From: Candidatus Halomonas stercoripullorum
Lineage (GTDB): Bacteria; Pseudomonadota; Gammaproteobacteria; Pseudomonadales; Halomonadaceae
NCBI GenBank assembly: GCA_019114645.1
Contig: DXFC01000164.1
Span: forward strand, 1-8,288
Direction of reading: 5' to 3'
Length of the DNA: 8,288 nucleotides
How positions within the stretch are numbered: position 1 is the first letter of the stretch; each line of letters starts with the position of its first letter. The notes below the pieces were generated by a model. That model ran no database searches, was not told where the DNA came from, and worked only from the letters and a program-made list of their open reading frames with translations. Positions 1-5,558 of this stretch are shown piece after piece. The translations under genes were made by a program, and so were the position numbers.

Positions 1-164
1 GGGTTGTCCACCGGGGACATCAAAAGATGTTCGGATGACATCAAACCTGGCAGCTGACGTGCAAAATAGTCATCCTGAATCTCCCGAGGCGTCGTTGTCG
101 TACCGGCACATCCGGTCAACAGAGCCATCAACACCGCAAGCGGTACGATACAACGTGATCGCAT
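1..164 (-). CDS. Partial lipoprotein, N-terminal 54 residues
   Basis: A minus-strand frame opens with ATG at 164 and stays open to the window edge, so the C-terminus is missing. The N-terminus is a lipoprotein signal: Arg2 and Arg4, a hydrophobic stretch (about residues 6-16), then the lipobox LTGC with Cys19 as the expected lipidated residue. The mature part begins CAGTTTPREIQDDYF and resembles no family I know. A Shine-Dalgarno-like AAAAGGAG lies on the minus strand at 184-177, about 12 nt before the ATG, which is somewhat long. It falls within a short hairpin described separately. The product is probably secreted and anchored to a membrane; Gly20 rather than Asp after the cysteine favours the outer membrane by the usual +2 rule. 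It lies 196 bp downstream of the DUF1266-like gene on the same strand, so co-transcription is possible but not shown. Confidence 0.78.
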   Translation of the reverse strand, partial: MRSRCIVPLAVLMALLTGCAGTTTTPREIQDDYFARQLPGLMSSEHLLMSPVDN

Positions 165-175
165 AGCAGCTATCT

Positions 176-192
176 GCTCCTTTTACTGGAGC
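176..192 (-). promoter_or_regulatory. Possible hairpin covering the Shine-Dalgarno sequence of the lipoprotein gene
   Basis: On the minus strand GCTCC (192-188) and GGAGC (180-176) can pair around the 7-nt loop AGTAAAA. The right arm includes the GGAG of the only plausible ribosome binding site for the ATG at 164. Five GC-rich pairs could partly occlude it. Such short pairings also arise by chance, so the role is speculative. Confidence 0.25.
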
Positions 193-207
193 CGCGCTGG
201 TCCTGGC

Positions 208-226
208 CAGGGAAATTTTTTCCCTG
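208..226. repeat. Perfect inverted repeat CAGGGAAA-ttt-TTTCCCTG
   Basis: The 8-bp arms at 208-215 and 219-226 are perfectly complementary around a 3-nt centre. The site could be a protein-binding operator or a small hairpin. It lies 44 bp upstream of the lipoprotein ATG, where an operator could act. It lacks the trailing T-run of a terminator on the minus strand. Confidence 0.4.
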
Positions 227-243
227 CAGATCCATCAAGATCG

Positions 244-290
244 CTGTGGCAGTGATGCCTGGCACACCTTGGCCCGTACCACTGCCAGAG
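244..290. repeat. Inverted repeat, imperfect stem with 25-nt loop
   Basis: CTGTGGCAGTG at 244-254 pairs with CACTGCCAGAG at 280-290. Ten of eleven positions match; the exception is a G-G opposition at 246/288. In minus-strand RNA this would be a stem in the leader of the lipoprotein mRNA, or downstream of the DUF1266-like gene. It could be a leader structure, part of a small RNA, or chance. Confidence 0.4.
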
Positions 291-360
291 CAGTCTTGCG
301 CTGGCTCGTATGCTTTACAAATGGGCTGACTATACCGGTACTTTTCCGCCAGAGCGACCT

Positions 361-2823
361 CTAATGTAGGGTCTTGGCATCTCCCGGCAGCGTATCGACA
401 TGCAATGGTGCCCAGTGACGCGGCCTGGCACCCGGAAAATCCAGGCTTGCCCAGGGGCCTGCCAGCGCCGGTGCCCCGGCTAGCCAGGCGACCAGGGCCT
501 GGCGGAAGCTGCTTAGAAACGCTTCGCGCTCCGGCGTATCCCCCATGAAAAAGGAGAATCCGGCATAAAGCCCGCAAGCGTATGCCTCCCAGCCACTGTA
601 ATGTTCAGCCGCCAGTGTGTGGGCACGCTCCAGAAGGCTGCCGAATTCCCCTTCCTCCAGCCATCCCAGTTGACGACCGGCAATGGCCAGGTCAACCGCC
701 TGGGCAATATCCCAAGCCGCCATGTCAAGTTCGTTACAGCCATCTACCCCATCACGGACGCGCTGCAAACGCAGTAAATGGTGGCGATCGTCTTCGCTGC
801 AGTCAGTCGACTCCAGCATGGCAATCTCCGATGCCAAGCGCTGAGGATTAAGCGTGTAAGGAGCGTAGTTGACCTGGTACTCCTGACGATCACCGGCTTC
901 GAGCAAAAAGTCGATAAACTCACTCAGTTCGGTCCCGCCATGCAGCCCGTAATTCTCGTCAATCCACTCCCTGATGGCTGCCGCTTCCCGCTCGCTTTCA
1001 GCCTGCGGTTCATTCCAGGCAGGACTGTTCAGTGGACCTACCAACGCCATGGCGGTAAAACGCGACAGTGTGGGCCGTAAGCCCGGCTCATGCCATTCGG
1101 CTGAATGCCAGTCAAGCCAGTGAAATGGACTACCAGGGTCTTCCAGGTGCCAACGAATTTCATGGATCAGGGAGGGCTGCTCCGCTTCCGGCAACAGTGC
1201 CTCCCACTGCGCCCAGGCTTCGAGCAACCGGCGGGAATCAGAATAAAAGCGGCACAGAGTGCCACGCAGTGCTTCCGTCAAGTGCTGAAGCGCTGCGGCA
1301 TCGAAGGCCTCGCTATCCATGGCCATTTGCAGATAAAAAGCATACTTTTCCGCCATGTGGATCGTGGCGGCATGGCGGCCGCCCTGTTTCAAGGCAACCA
1401 GTCTGGCCCGATCTTCGATATCGGGACTGCCGAAGGGGGTATCAGCCTTTGGCAAGGCACCGTGGGTAGCGTCTGCAGCCAATTGATTCAAGTGATGGGC
1501 TTGGGCCGGCAACCAATAGCGGGACAGTGCGGCGGCGCCTTCCTCAGGGTAGAGCCCCAGGGTGTCTTCCAGGTAACGCAAGGCATCGGTACGCCGCTCG
1601 GCAGCGACTGCAACACTCTCGCCTTGACGCAAACCCAGTTCTGGCTCGCGTACGGAAGCCAGCGCCAGTACCCAGTGCCGTGGGGAGCTGCGCCACGCCC
1701 TGATGGCTTGCCGTGATACCTCACGCGCTTCGTCGCTTAATAGTGAATGCAGGGGGAGACGCCAAGGGCTGTCTGGTGCATGTAACAGGAGTTCCCAGCC
1801 CTGTTGCAGGTCATTTAGTCGATTCCGCCCCTCGAACAGGCTGCAGCCACGCTGATAGCCTCTCGCCAACGCTATCCAGTCGCTATAACGACGCTGCACA
1901 AGATCAGCACCGTGATTAGCGAACACCTGGGCCTCTTCGACTTTCAGCCAGCCCGAACAAACCCCGGCCCAGGCCAGGTCGACCATGCGCAGCCAGTCCC
2001 AGGCAGCCCACTCCAGCGGCTCGCCGCCCTCGACAAAACCCAGCAGCACCCGGGCATAATCCCGTTCGTCAGCAGGGAAAGCCTCTACCCAGGCCTGTCG
2101 CGCAGCCTCATCCGCCACCAACAGCCGGGCTGCGTCAAGGTCCCACCCTTGGCGGTGGCCATAACCTGCCAGCCATAACAGGTGCTGGATCAGACCGTTA
2201 CGGTCCTCAATCTGCCAATGCTGCCAGAGCCACTCGTGAACCCCGGGCCAGTCCTGTTCTCCGGGGAGGCTCTCTATCACTGGCGAAAAGACGGCGCGTA
2301 GACGCCAGGCCTGCTCTTGTGGCGCATCCGGCCACAGTGAAAGAACTCTCGCGTTTCTGTTATGCAGTAGCCATTCGCTCAATACTTCCCAAGTGACTCC
2401 CTCGCCGGCTCGCTCAAGACTGGCCAGAGCTTCCCAGGCCTCCTGCAAGGTAGCGTCGCCATGCTGCCAGCCTTCGGCGCTCTTGGCCTGCCCCAGTGCT
2501 TCAAGCCAATGCTCCAGATTGGCATAGCGGCTGAATATCTCACCCGTCAACCGTACCAACCAGCTACGCATACGCGGCTCGCTCAACCACTGCAGCGACC
2601 CAGCCAGTGCAAGCAGCTCCAGCGCGGCCAACAGCCGTGCCGGATCGGCGGTAGAGCTGCCAGCCTCCATCAGACGCCAGCCCAGCTCGCCACGATCAGC
2701 CACACCCAGCGCCTGCAGGCGTGCTTTCGCCGCCTCGGCCTCAATCTTGTTGGGCTCAGGTTCGAAGGCCCAGCCACACAACACCAGTTGCTGAGCCCAC
2801 CAGGCATTAAGCGGATCGACCAA
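361..2823 (-). CDS. 820-residue tryptophan-rich protein with repeated DUF1266-like units
   Basis: This is a complete gene of unknown function. The start is TTG at 2823, supported by GAGGTGAG a few bases upstream; the next in-frame ATG (residue 52) would cut into the first unit. There is no signal peptide or membrane segment, and the protein looks soluble, cytoplasmic and wholly alpha-helical. A recurring unit matches the DUF1266 pattern (helix with an AG pair, WL, a conserved aromatic, then a second helix). It is clearest at residues 702-761 (AAWDIAQAVDLAIAG, then HYSGWEAYACGLYAG) and 273-332 (AAWDWLRMVDLAWAG, then RRYSDWIALARGYQRG). It is weaker at 60-119 (LLALAGSLQWL, then SRYANLEHWLEAL), and possibly present at 485-545 (RFYSDSRRLLEAW). 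I count about 45 tryptophans, near 5%, several times the usual share. E. coli YbeR and YbeU are single-domain relatives of the DUF1266 type. The family assignment is from memory of its consensus. Confidence 0.85.
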   Translation of the reverse strand: MVDPLNAWWAQQLVLCGWAFEPEPNKIEAEAAKARLQALGVADRGELGWRLMEAGSSTADPARLLAALELLALAGSLQWLSEPRMRSWLVRLTGEIFSRYANLEHWLEALGQAKSAEGWQHGDATLQEAWEALASLERAGEGVTWEVLSEWLLHNRNARVLSLWPDAPQEQAWRLRAVFSPVIESLPGEQDWPGVHEWLWQHWQIEDRNGLIQHLLWLAGYGHRQGWDLDAARLLVADEAARQAWVEAFPADERDYARVLLGFVEGGEPLEWAAWDWLRMVDLAWAGVCSGWLKVEEAQVFANHGADLVQRRYSDWIALARGYQRGCSLFEGRNRLNDLQQGWELLLHAPDSPWRLPLHSLLSDEAREVSRQAIRAWRSSPRHWVLALASVREPELGLRQGESVAVAAERRTDALRYLEDTLGLYPEEGAAALSRYWLPAQAHHLNQLAADATHGALPKADTPFGSPDIEDRARLVALKQGGRHAATIHMAEKYAFYLQMAMDSEAFDAAALQHLTEALRGTLCRFYSDSRRLLEAWAQWEALLPEAEQPSLIHEIRWHLEDPGSPFHWLDWHSAEWHEPGLRPTLSRFTAMALVGPLNSPAWNEPQAESEREAAAIREWIDENYGLHGGTELSEFIDFLLEAGDRQEYQVNYAPYTLNPQRLASEIAMLESTDCSEDDRHHLLRLQRVRDGVDGCNELDMAAWDIAQAVDLAIAGRQLGWLEEGEFGSLLERAHTLAAEHYSGWEAYACGLYAGFSFFMGDTPEREAFLSSFRQALVAWLAGAPALAGPWASLDFPGARPRHWAPLHVDTLPGDAKTLH

Positions 2824-3022
2824 GTCTCACCTCAACGTTCTTCAGCGAACGGGCATCGACATGCCCAGGGGAAATCGGCGCCTAGTGTAGCGGAAAGCGC
2901 CGCTCGCGCCGATGGTCTGGCATGGAAAAGCCGGATGGCTGGGACTTGGACGAATTCGCTGAACTGCAATACGTTGATAGCAGAGGCTTGTCACTGCCGT
3001 AAGCTCCCCCAAGGAGGCCCCA
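2824..3022. promoter_or_regulatory. Divergent intergenic region between the DUF1266-like gene and gabT
   Basis: This 199-bp region must hold promoters in both directions. For the minus-strand gene, TACACT (2889-2884, within GCTACACTAG) is a fair -10 element without a good -35 partner. Two hairpins follow in its leader: CGTTC/GAACG (2836-2840 with 2847-2851) and GGGCAT/ATGCCC (2851-2856 with 2861-2866). For gabT the only candidate is TTGGAC at 2946-2951 with a poor -10 about 17 bp later. AAGGAGG at 3011-3017, five bases before the gabT ATG, is a near-perfect ribosome binding site. Confidence 0.45.
2922..3002 (+). CDS. Possible 26-residue leader ORF ahead of gabT
   Basis: ATG at 2922 opens a 26-codon frame ending in TAA at 3000-3002, eight bases before the gabT Shine-Dalgarno sequence. 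The peptide begins MEKPDGWDLDEFAELQYVDS, is acidic, and has no hydrophobic segment. It lacks a convincing ribosome binding site of its own. It could be a leader peptide, a small protein, or chance; it may even lie upstream of the gabT transcription start. There is no run of one amino acid that would suggest classical attenuation. Confidence 0.2.
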   Translation: MEKPDGWDLDEFAELQYVDSRGLSLP

Positions 3023-4315
3023 ATGAATAATGCCCAGCTCAACGAGCTCAAACAGCGCTATGTCGCCAATGGCGCCGCCAGCCCTGCCACTCAATTTGTT
3101 GATTACGCCGAAAATGCCCTGCTCCGGGATGCCGACGGCAAGCGCATCATTGATTTTGCCGGCGGAATCGGAGTTCTCAATATCGGTCACCGCCACCCCA
3201 AGGTCGTTGCGGCGATCAAGGCCCAGCTCGATCATTTGATGCACACCTGCCAGACCGTGATCCCCTATGAGGGCTACGTGAAGGTAGCACAGCGCCTGAG
3301 CCAGGTGACGCCTGTACGTGGCCACGCCAAGGTCATGCTGGCCAACTCCGGTGCCGAGGCGCTGGAAAATGCAGTCAAGATTGCTCGCGCCGCTACTGGT
3401 AAAAACAACGTCATCTGCTTTACCGGTGGTTACCATGGCCGTACCTTCATGACCATGGCCATGAACGGCAAGGTCGCACCTTACGCCACGGATTTCGGCA
3501 GTATGCCGGGCAACGTGTTCCGTGCCCCCTATCCCATGCCCTATCAAGGCATCAGCGAAGAAGACGCCATCAATGGTCTTGAAATGGTGCTCAAGACAGA
3601 TGCCAATCCTCGCGACACCGCCGCAGTCGTACTCGAACCCGTGCTTGGTGAAGGCGGTTTCTATCCGGCACCGACCCGTTTTCTTGAGCGCATCCGTGAA
3701 CTCTGCGATGAGCATGGCATGCTGATGATCATCGACGAAGTCCAATCGGGTTTCGGTCGCACCGGCAAACTATTCGCCATTGAGCATAGCGGAGTCGAGC
3801 CCGACATCATCACCATGGCCAAGAGCATGGCGGCCGGCATGCCAATCTCTGCCGTGGTGGGCACCGACAAGGTGATGGATGCTTCCGGTCCCAACTCGCT
3901 GGGCGGCACCTATACCGGTAATCCATTAGCCTGCGCGGCGACACTTGCGGTGCTCGATGTTTTCGAGGAGGAGGATATGCTTGGCAAGAGCCAGGCATTG
4001 GGAGACAAACTGGCGGCACGCTTTACCCAGTGGCAGGAACAGTTCGACTGCGTGGATAATATTCGCAACCTGGGTGCCATGGCTGCCATCGACCTGGTGT
4101 CGAATAAAGCCAGTCGCACGCCTGATGCCGACTTGGCCGCCGCACTGTGCCGCACGACGCGTGACAAAGGCCTGATCCTGCTCTCCTGTGGTCTATACGG
4201 CAACAGCATCCGCTTCTTGATGCCGCTTACCATTGAAGATGACATCCTTGAGGAGGGGCTGAACATTGTCGAGACGTCGCTCAAGGAATTGGCCGGCGCC
4301 AAAGCCATGGCCTGA
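3023..4315 (+). CDS. gabT: 4-aminobutyrate--2-oxoglutarate aminotransferase
   Basis: GabT is a PLP-dependent class-III aminotransferase that converts GABA and 2-oxoglutarate to succinate semialdehyde and glutamate in the cytoplasm. At 430 residues it matches the family length (E. coli GabT has 426). Visible landmarks are IDFAGGIGVLNIGHRHPKVV (43-62), the cofactor-phosphate segment NSGAEALENAVKIARAAT (108-125), GGYHGRT (135-141, with Tyr137 and His138 near the ring), LGEGGF (208-213), IDEVQSGFGRTG (237-248, with Asp238 for the pyridine nitrogen), AKSMAAG (266-272, with Lys267 as the Schiff-base lysine) and GGTYTGNP (294-301). The C-terminal KGLILLSCGLYGNSIRFLMP resembles E. coli GabT closely. 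The start is set by AAGGAGG five bases upstream. The gene stands alone: the usual partner gabD is not next to it, and a terminator follows. A relative acting on 5-aminovalerate or another omega-amino acid cannot be excluded. Confidence 0.93.
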   Translation: MNNAQLNELKQRYVANGAASPATQFVDYAENALLRDADGKRIIDFAGGIGVLNIGHRHPKVVAAIKAQLDHLMHTCQTVIPYEGYVKVAQRLSQVTPVRGHAKVMLANSGAEALENAVKIARAATGKNNVICFTGGYHGRTFMTMAMNGKVAPYATDFGSMPGNVFRAPYPMPYQGISEEDAINGLEMVLKTDANPRDTAAVVLEPVLGEGGFYPAPTRFLERIRELCDEHGMLMIIDEVQSGFGRTGKLFAIEHSGVEPDIITMAKSMAAGMPISAVVGTDKVMDASGPNSLGGTYTGNPLACAATLAVLDVFEEEDMLGKSQALGDKLAARFTQWQEQFDCVDNIRNLGAMAAIDLVSNKASRTPDADLAAALCRTTRDKGLILLSCGLYGNSIRFLMPLTIEDDILEEGLNIVETSLKELAGAKAMA

Positions 4316-4327
4316 TCTACACCCAAC

Positions 4328-4359
4328 GAAAAGCGTCTGCCCAATGGCAGACGCTTTTC
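4328..4359. terminator. Bidirectional intrinsic terminator between gabT and the GlsB/YeaQ-type gene
   Basis: GAAAAGCGTCTGCC (4328-4341) pairs perfectly with GGCAGACGCTTTTC (4346-4359) around the loop CAAT, giving 14 pairs. The A-run at the left foot and the T-run at the right foot provide a short U-tract in either direction. It begins 13 bp after the gabT stop and ends 17 bp before the stop of the convergent gene, the expected place for a shared terminator. Confidence 0.9.
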
Positions 4360-4375
4360 CACATAAAACAGATAG

Positions 4376-4612
4376 CTAACGAATCTTGGCGATGATCCAT
4401 AACAACACCACCGCCCCGACCGTAGCCGTCACCAGCGAACCGATAAAGCCACCCGCCTCGAGCCCCAAAAGACCAAATAGAAAACCACCGATTACCGCAC
4501 CCACAATACCTACACCGATGTTCGGCAGAATACCAAAGCCGCCACCGCGCATGATGTTACCGGCAATCCAGCCGGCCAGCCCGCCGATAATCAACCAGGC
4601 AATAAGTCCCAT
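4376..4612 (-). CDS. GlsB/YeaQ/YmgE family stress-response membrane protein
   Basis: This 78-residue, glycine-rich inner-membrane protein has about three hydrophobic segments (residues 3-20, 31-50 and 56-75). The opening GLIAWLIIGGLAGWIAG, the loop NIMRGGGFGILPNIGVGIVG and the short basic tail AKIR are hallmarks of the GlsB/YeaQ/YmgE family, also called transglycosylase-associated proteins. Members are small proteins often induced by stationary phase or acid; the molecular role is not known, and the older name does not prove contact with a transglycosylase. The ATG at 4612 has AAGGAG (4624-4619 on the minus strand) six bases upstream. A hairpin in the leader abuts this site. The gene lies 84 bp downstream of the DUF924 gene on the same strand and ends in the shared terminator, so it may be read alone or from the DUF924 promoter. 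Confidence 0.92.
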   Translation of the reverse strand: MGLIAWLIIGGLAGWIAGNIMRGGGFGILPNIGVGIVGAVIGGFLFGLLGLEAGGFIGSLVTATVGAVVLLWIIAKIR

Positions 4613-4624
4613 ATAACTCTCCTT

Positions 4625-4655
4625 CCTCTTGGTTTTTTCAACCCCCTCAAGAGGG
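4625..4655 (-). promoter_or_regulatory. Leader hairpin with two alternative pairings, abutting the Shine-Dalgarno sequence of the GlsB/YeaQ-type gene
   Basis: In minus-strand RNA, CCUCUU (4654-4649) and GGUU (4643-4640) can pair with AACC (4634-4631) and AAGAGG (4630-4625). This gives a ten-pair stem with a 5-nt bulge, ending directly before AAGGAG. The compact alternative CCCTC/GAGGG (4655-4651 with 4648-4644) uses the same left arm, so the two exclude each other. There is no T-run, so this is not an intrinsic terminator for the DUF924 gene. A regulatory role is inferred from position only. Confidence 0.35.
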
Positions 4656-4696
4656 ATTGGCGACTCAACGGCATGATGACACTACTAAAGATTAGT

Positions 4697-5251
4697 CTAA
4701 AATGACGACCCAGGCTGCTGTAAAAAATCCAGTTCTTCGGCACTCGACTCACGGCCAAGCACAGCATTGCGATGCGGGTAGCGACCGAAGCGCAGCAAAA
4801 TGTCCCGGTGCAAATGCTCGTAGTGCAACTGCTCTTCGAGCCCCGGCTGGTCAAACAGGCGCAGTGCCTCGTCATGAATCGCCAACGACTCGCTGTGCAT
4901 GTAAGGCATATAGAGAAAACCGCGCCCGGCCACATCAAGCGCCTGGTCAACACCTTGAGCTACGGCTTCCTGGGCCAGTACTAACGCCATGGCATCCTGG
5001 GCAAAGGCTTTTGCATCATTGCGGTGGAGGTTACGCGAAAACTGGTCAAGAACCACGATCTCGGCCAGACGCCCTGCTGGCGTGTCCCGCCATCGCCACA
5101 ACTCACCAGCCGCTGCCGCCGCATGTAGCGGTGCAAATCGTTGGCGAATTTCGTCGTCGAGCTCGGTATCCATGACAAACCACTGAGCGGGCTCAAGCTC
5201 CTCGAACCAAAAGACGATAACCGTCTCCCGGTCAGGTAATGCATTAGCCAT
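4697..5251 (-). CDS. DUF924 family protein
   Basis: This 184-residue soluble protein belongs to the DUF924 family, alpha-helical proteins thought to fold like TPR proteins and without an established function. Family landmarks are IVFWFEELEPAQWF (12-25), IVVLDQFSRNLHRNDAKAF (65-83), RGFLYMPYMHSES (110-122) and RFGRYPHRNAVLGR (154-167). The length is normal for the family. I place the start at ATG 5251 because AAGGAGG (minus strand, 5265-5259) then sits seven bases upstream. The in-frame GTG at 5257, two codons earlier, would be only one base from that site. A -10-like TATGAT lies at 5303-5298 on the minus strand. The gene diverges from the small-protein/ycjX operon and precedes the GlsB/YeaQ-type gene by 84 bp. 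Confidence 0.92.
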   Translation of the reverse strand: MANALPDRETVIVFWFEELEPAQWFVMDTELDDEIRQRFAPLHAAAAAGELWRWRDTPAGRLAEIVVLDQFSRNLHRNDAKAFAQDAMALVLAQEAVAQGVDQALDVAGRGFLYMPYMHSESLAIHDEALRLFDQPGLEEQLHYEHLHRDILLRFGRYPHRNAVLGRESSAEELDFLQQPGSSF

Positions 5252-5353
5252 ATACACTCCTCCTTTCCTTCTCTCTGCTCATGCTGCCGGCCCTGTTATC
5301 ATACGCTTTATAGCCATCAGTCATTTTACCCTGAGCGGGTTACAGGAGCGGTC
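5252..5353. promoter_or_regulatory. Divergent promoter region between the DUF924 gene and the ycjX operon
   Basis: This 102-bp spacer is the only place for promoters of both flanking units. On the minus strand TATGAT (5303-5298) is a good -10 element, though its -35 match is poor. On the plus strand TATCAT (5297-5302) covers nearly the same bases, so the two promoters may compete. I see no heat-shock (CTTGAA/CCCCAT-type) or sigma-54 (GG-N10-GC) element, although the E. coli ycjXF genes are under heat-shock control. Confidence 0.35.
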
Positions 5354-5533
5354 ATGACGCCCATGCTCGGCATGCTTACCTTTATCTTCAATTTTATTGG
5401 GCTCGCCATTTGCCTGCTCGGCCTGACACTGGCCAAACGAATGTCAAGACGCTGGCCGGGCTACTCTCTGGCCGTACTGGGCTTCTGCATTGCCACCATA
5501 CCGATCTGGGGACAGTGGCTAGTAGCGGACTGA
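5354..5533 (+). CDS. Small two-helix membrane protein of 59 residues
   Basis: This short gene opens with ATG at 5354, five bases after AGGAG (5344-5348), and ends with TGA at 5531-5533. The product starts MTPMLGMLTFIFNF. It has two hydrophobic helices (about residues 4-27 and 37-57) joined by a basic loop, KRMSRRWPGY, that should face the cytoplasm and leave both ends outside. It resembles no named family that I can identify. The ycjX start lies 25 bp downstream, so the two genes are almost surely co-transcribed, and the protein may work with the YcjX/YcjF pair. Supporting a real gene are the well-placed ribosome binding site, the clean helix-loop-helix pattern and the operon position. Starts at Met4 or Met7 are possible but lie further from the ribosome binding site. 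Confidence 0.8.
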   Translation: MTPMLGMLTFIFNFIGLAICLLGLTLAKRMSRRWPGYSLAVLGFCIATIPIWGQWLVAD

Positions 5534-5558
5534 TATGTCAACAGGAGAGGTCTGACTC

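Larger units (their letters stand above)
165..360. other. Intergenic spacer between two minus-strand genes, rich in inverted repeats
   Basis: No reading frame here has a credible start and ribosome binding site. The spacer carries three inverted repeats: 244-254 with 280-290 (ten pairs, one G-G mismatch), 208-226 (perfect 8-bp arms) and 176-180 with 188-192 (overlapping the Shine-Dalgarno sequence of the lipoprotein gene). None is followed by a T-run on the minus strand, so I see no classical terminator for the upstream gene. No clear sigma-70 promoter was found either. Confidence 0.5.

Noticed and set aside
170..577. A 135-codon minus-strand frame that runs past the stop of the DUF1266-like gene into the spacer.
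   Set aside because: Its upper part overlaps the large gene in another frame. The part beyond the overlap has no usable start with a ribosome binding site except a 21-codon tail. A frameshifted C-terminus of the large gene is conceivable, but nothing in the sequence supports it.
1105..1716. A 203-codon plus-strand frame inside the DUF1266-like gene.
   Set aside because: It lies antisense to a well-supported long gene, lacks a ribosome binding site and resembles no family. It is a shadow of GC-rich coding DNA.
2461..3030. A 189-codon plus-strand frame reaching the gabT start.
   Set aside because: Most of it is antisense to the DUF1266-like gene, its composition is irregular and rich in Gln, Ala and Arg, and it has no family match or ribosome binding site.
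2882..3745. A 287-codon open frame antisense to the start of gabT.
   Set aside because: It is explained by the codon bias of gabT on the other strand. It has low-complexity composition and no recognised family, and gabT is certain.
4639..4659. The CCCTC/GAGGG stem beside a homopolymer run, as an intrinsic terminator for the DUF924 gene.
   Set aside because: On the minus strand the stem is followed by A residues, and on the plus strand the T-run precedes it. The U-tract is on the wrong side in both directions.
5252..5257. GTG at 5257 as the start of the DUF924 protein.
   Set aside because: It would leave only one base after AAGGAGG, while ATG at 5251 has an ideal seven-base spacing.
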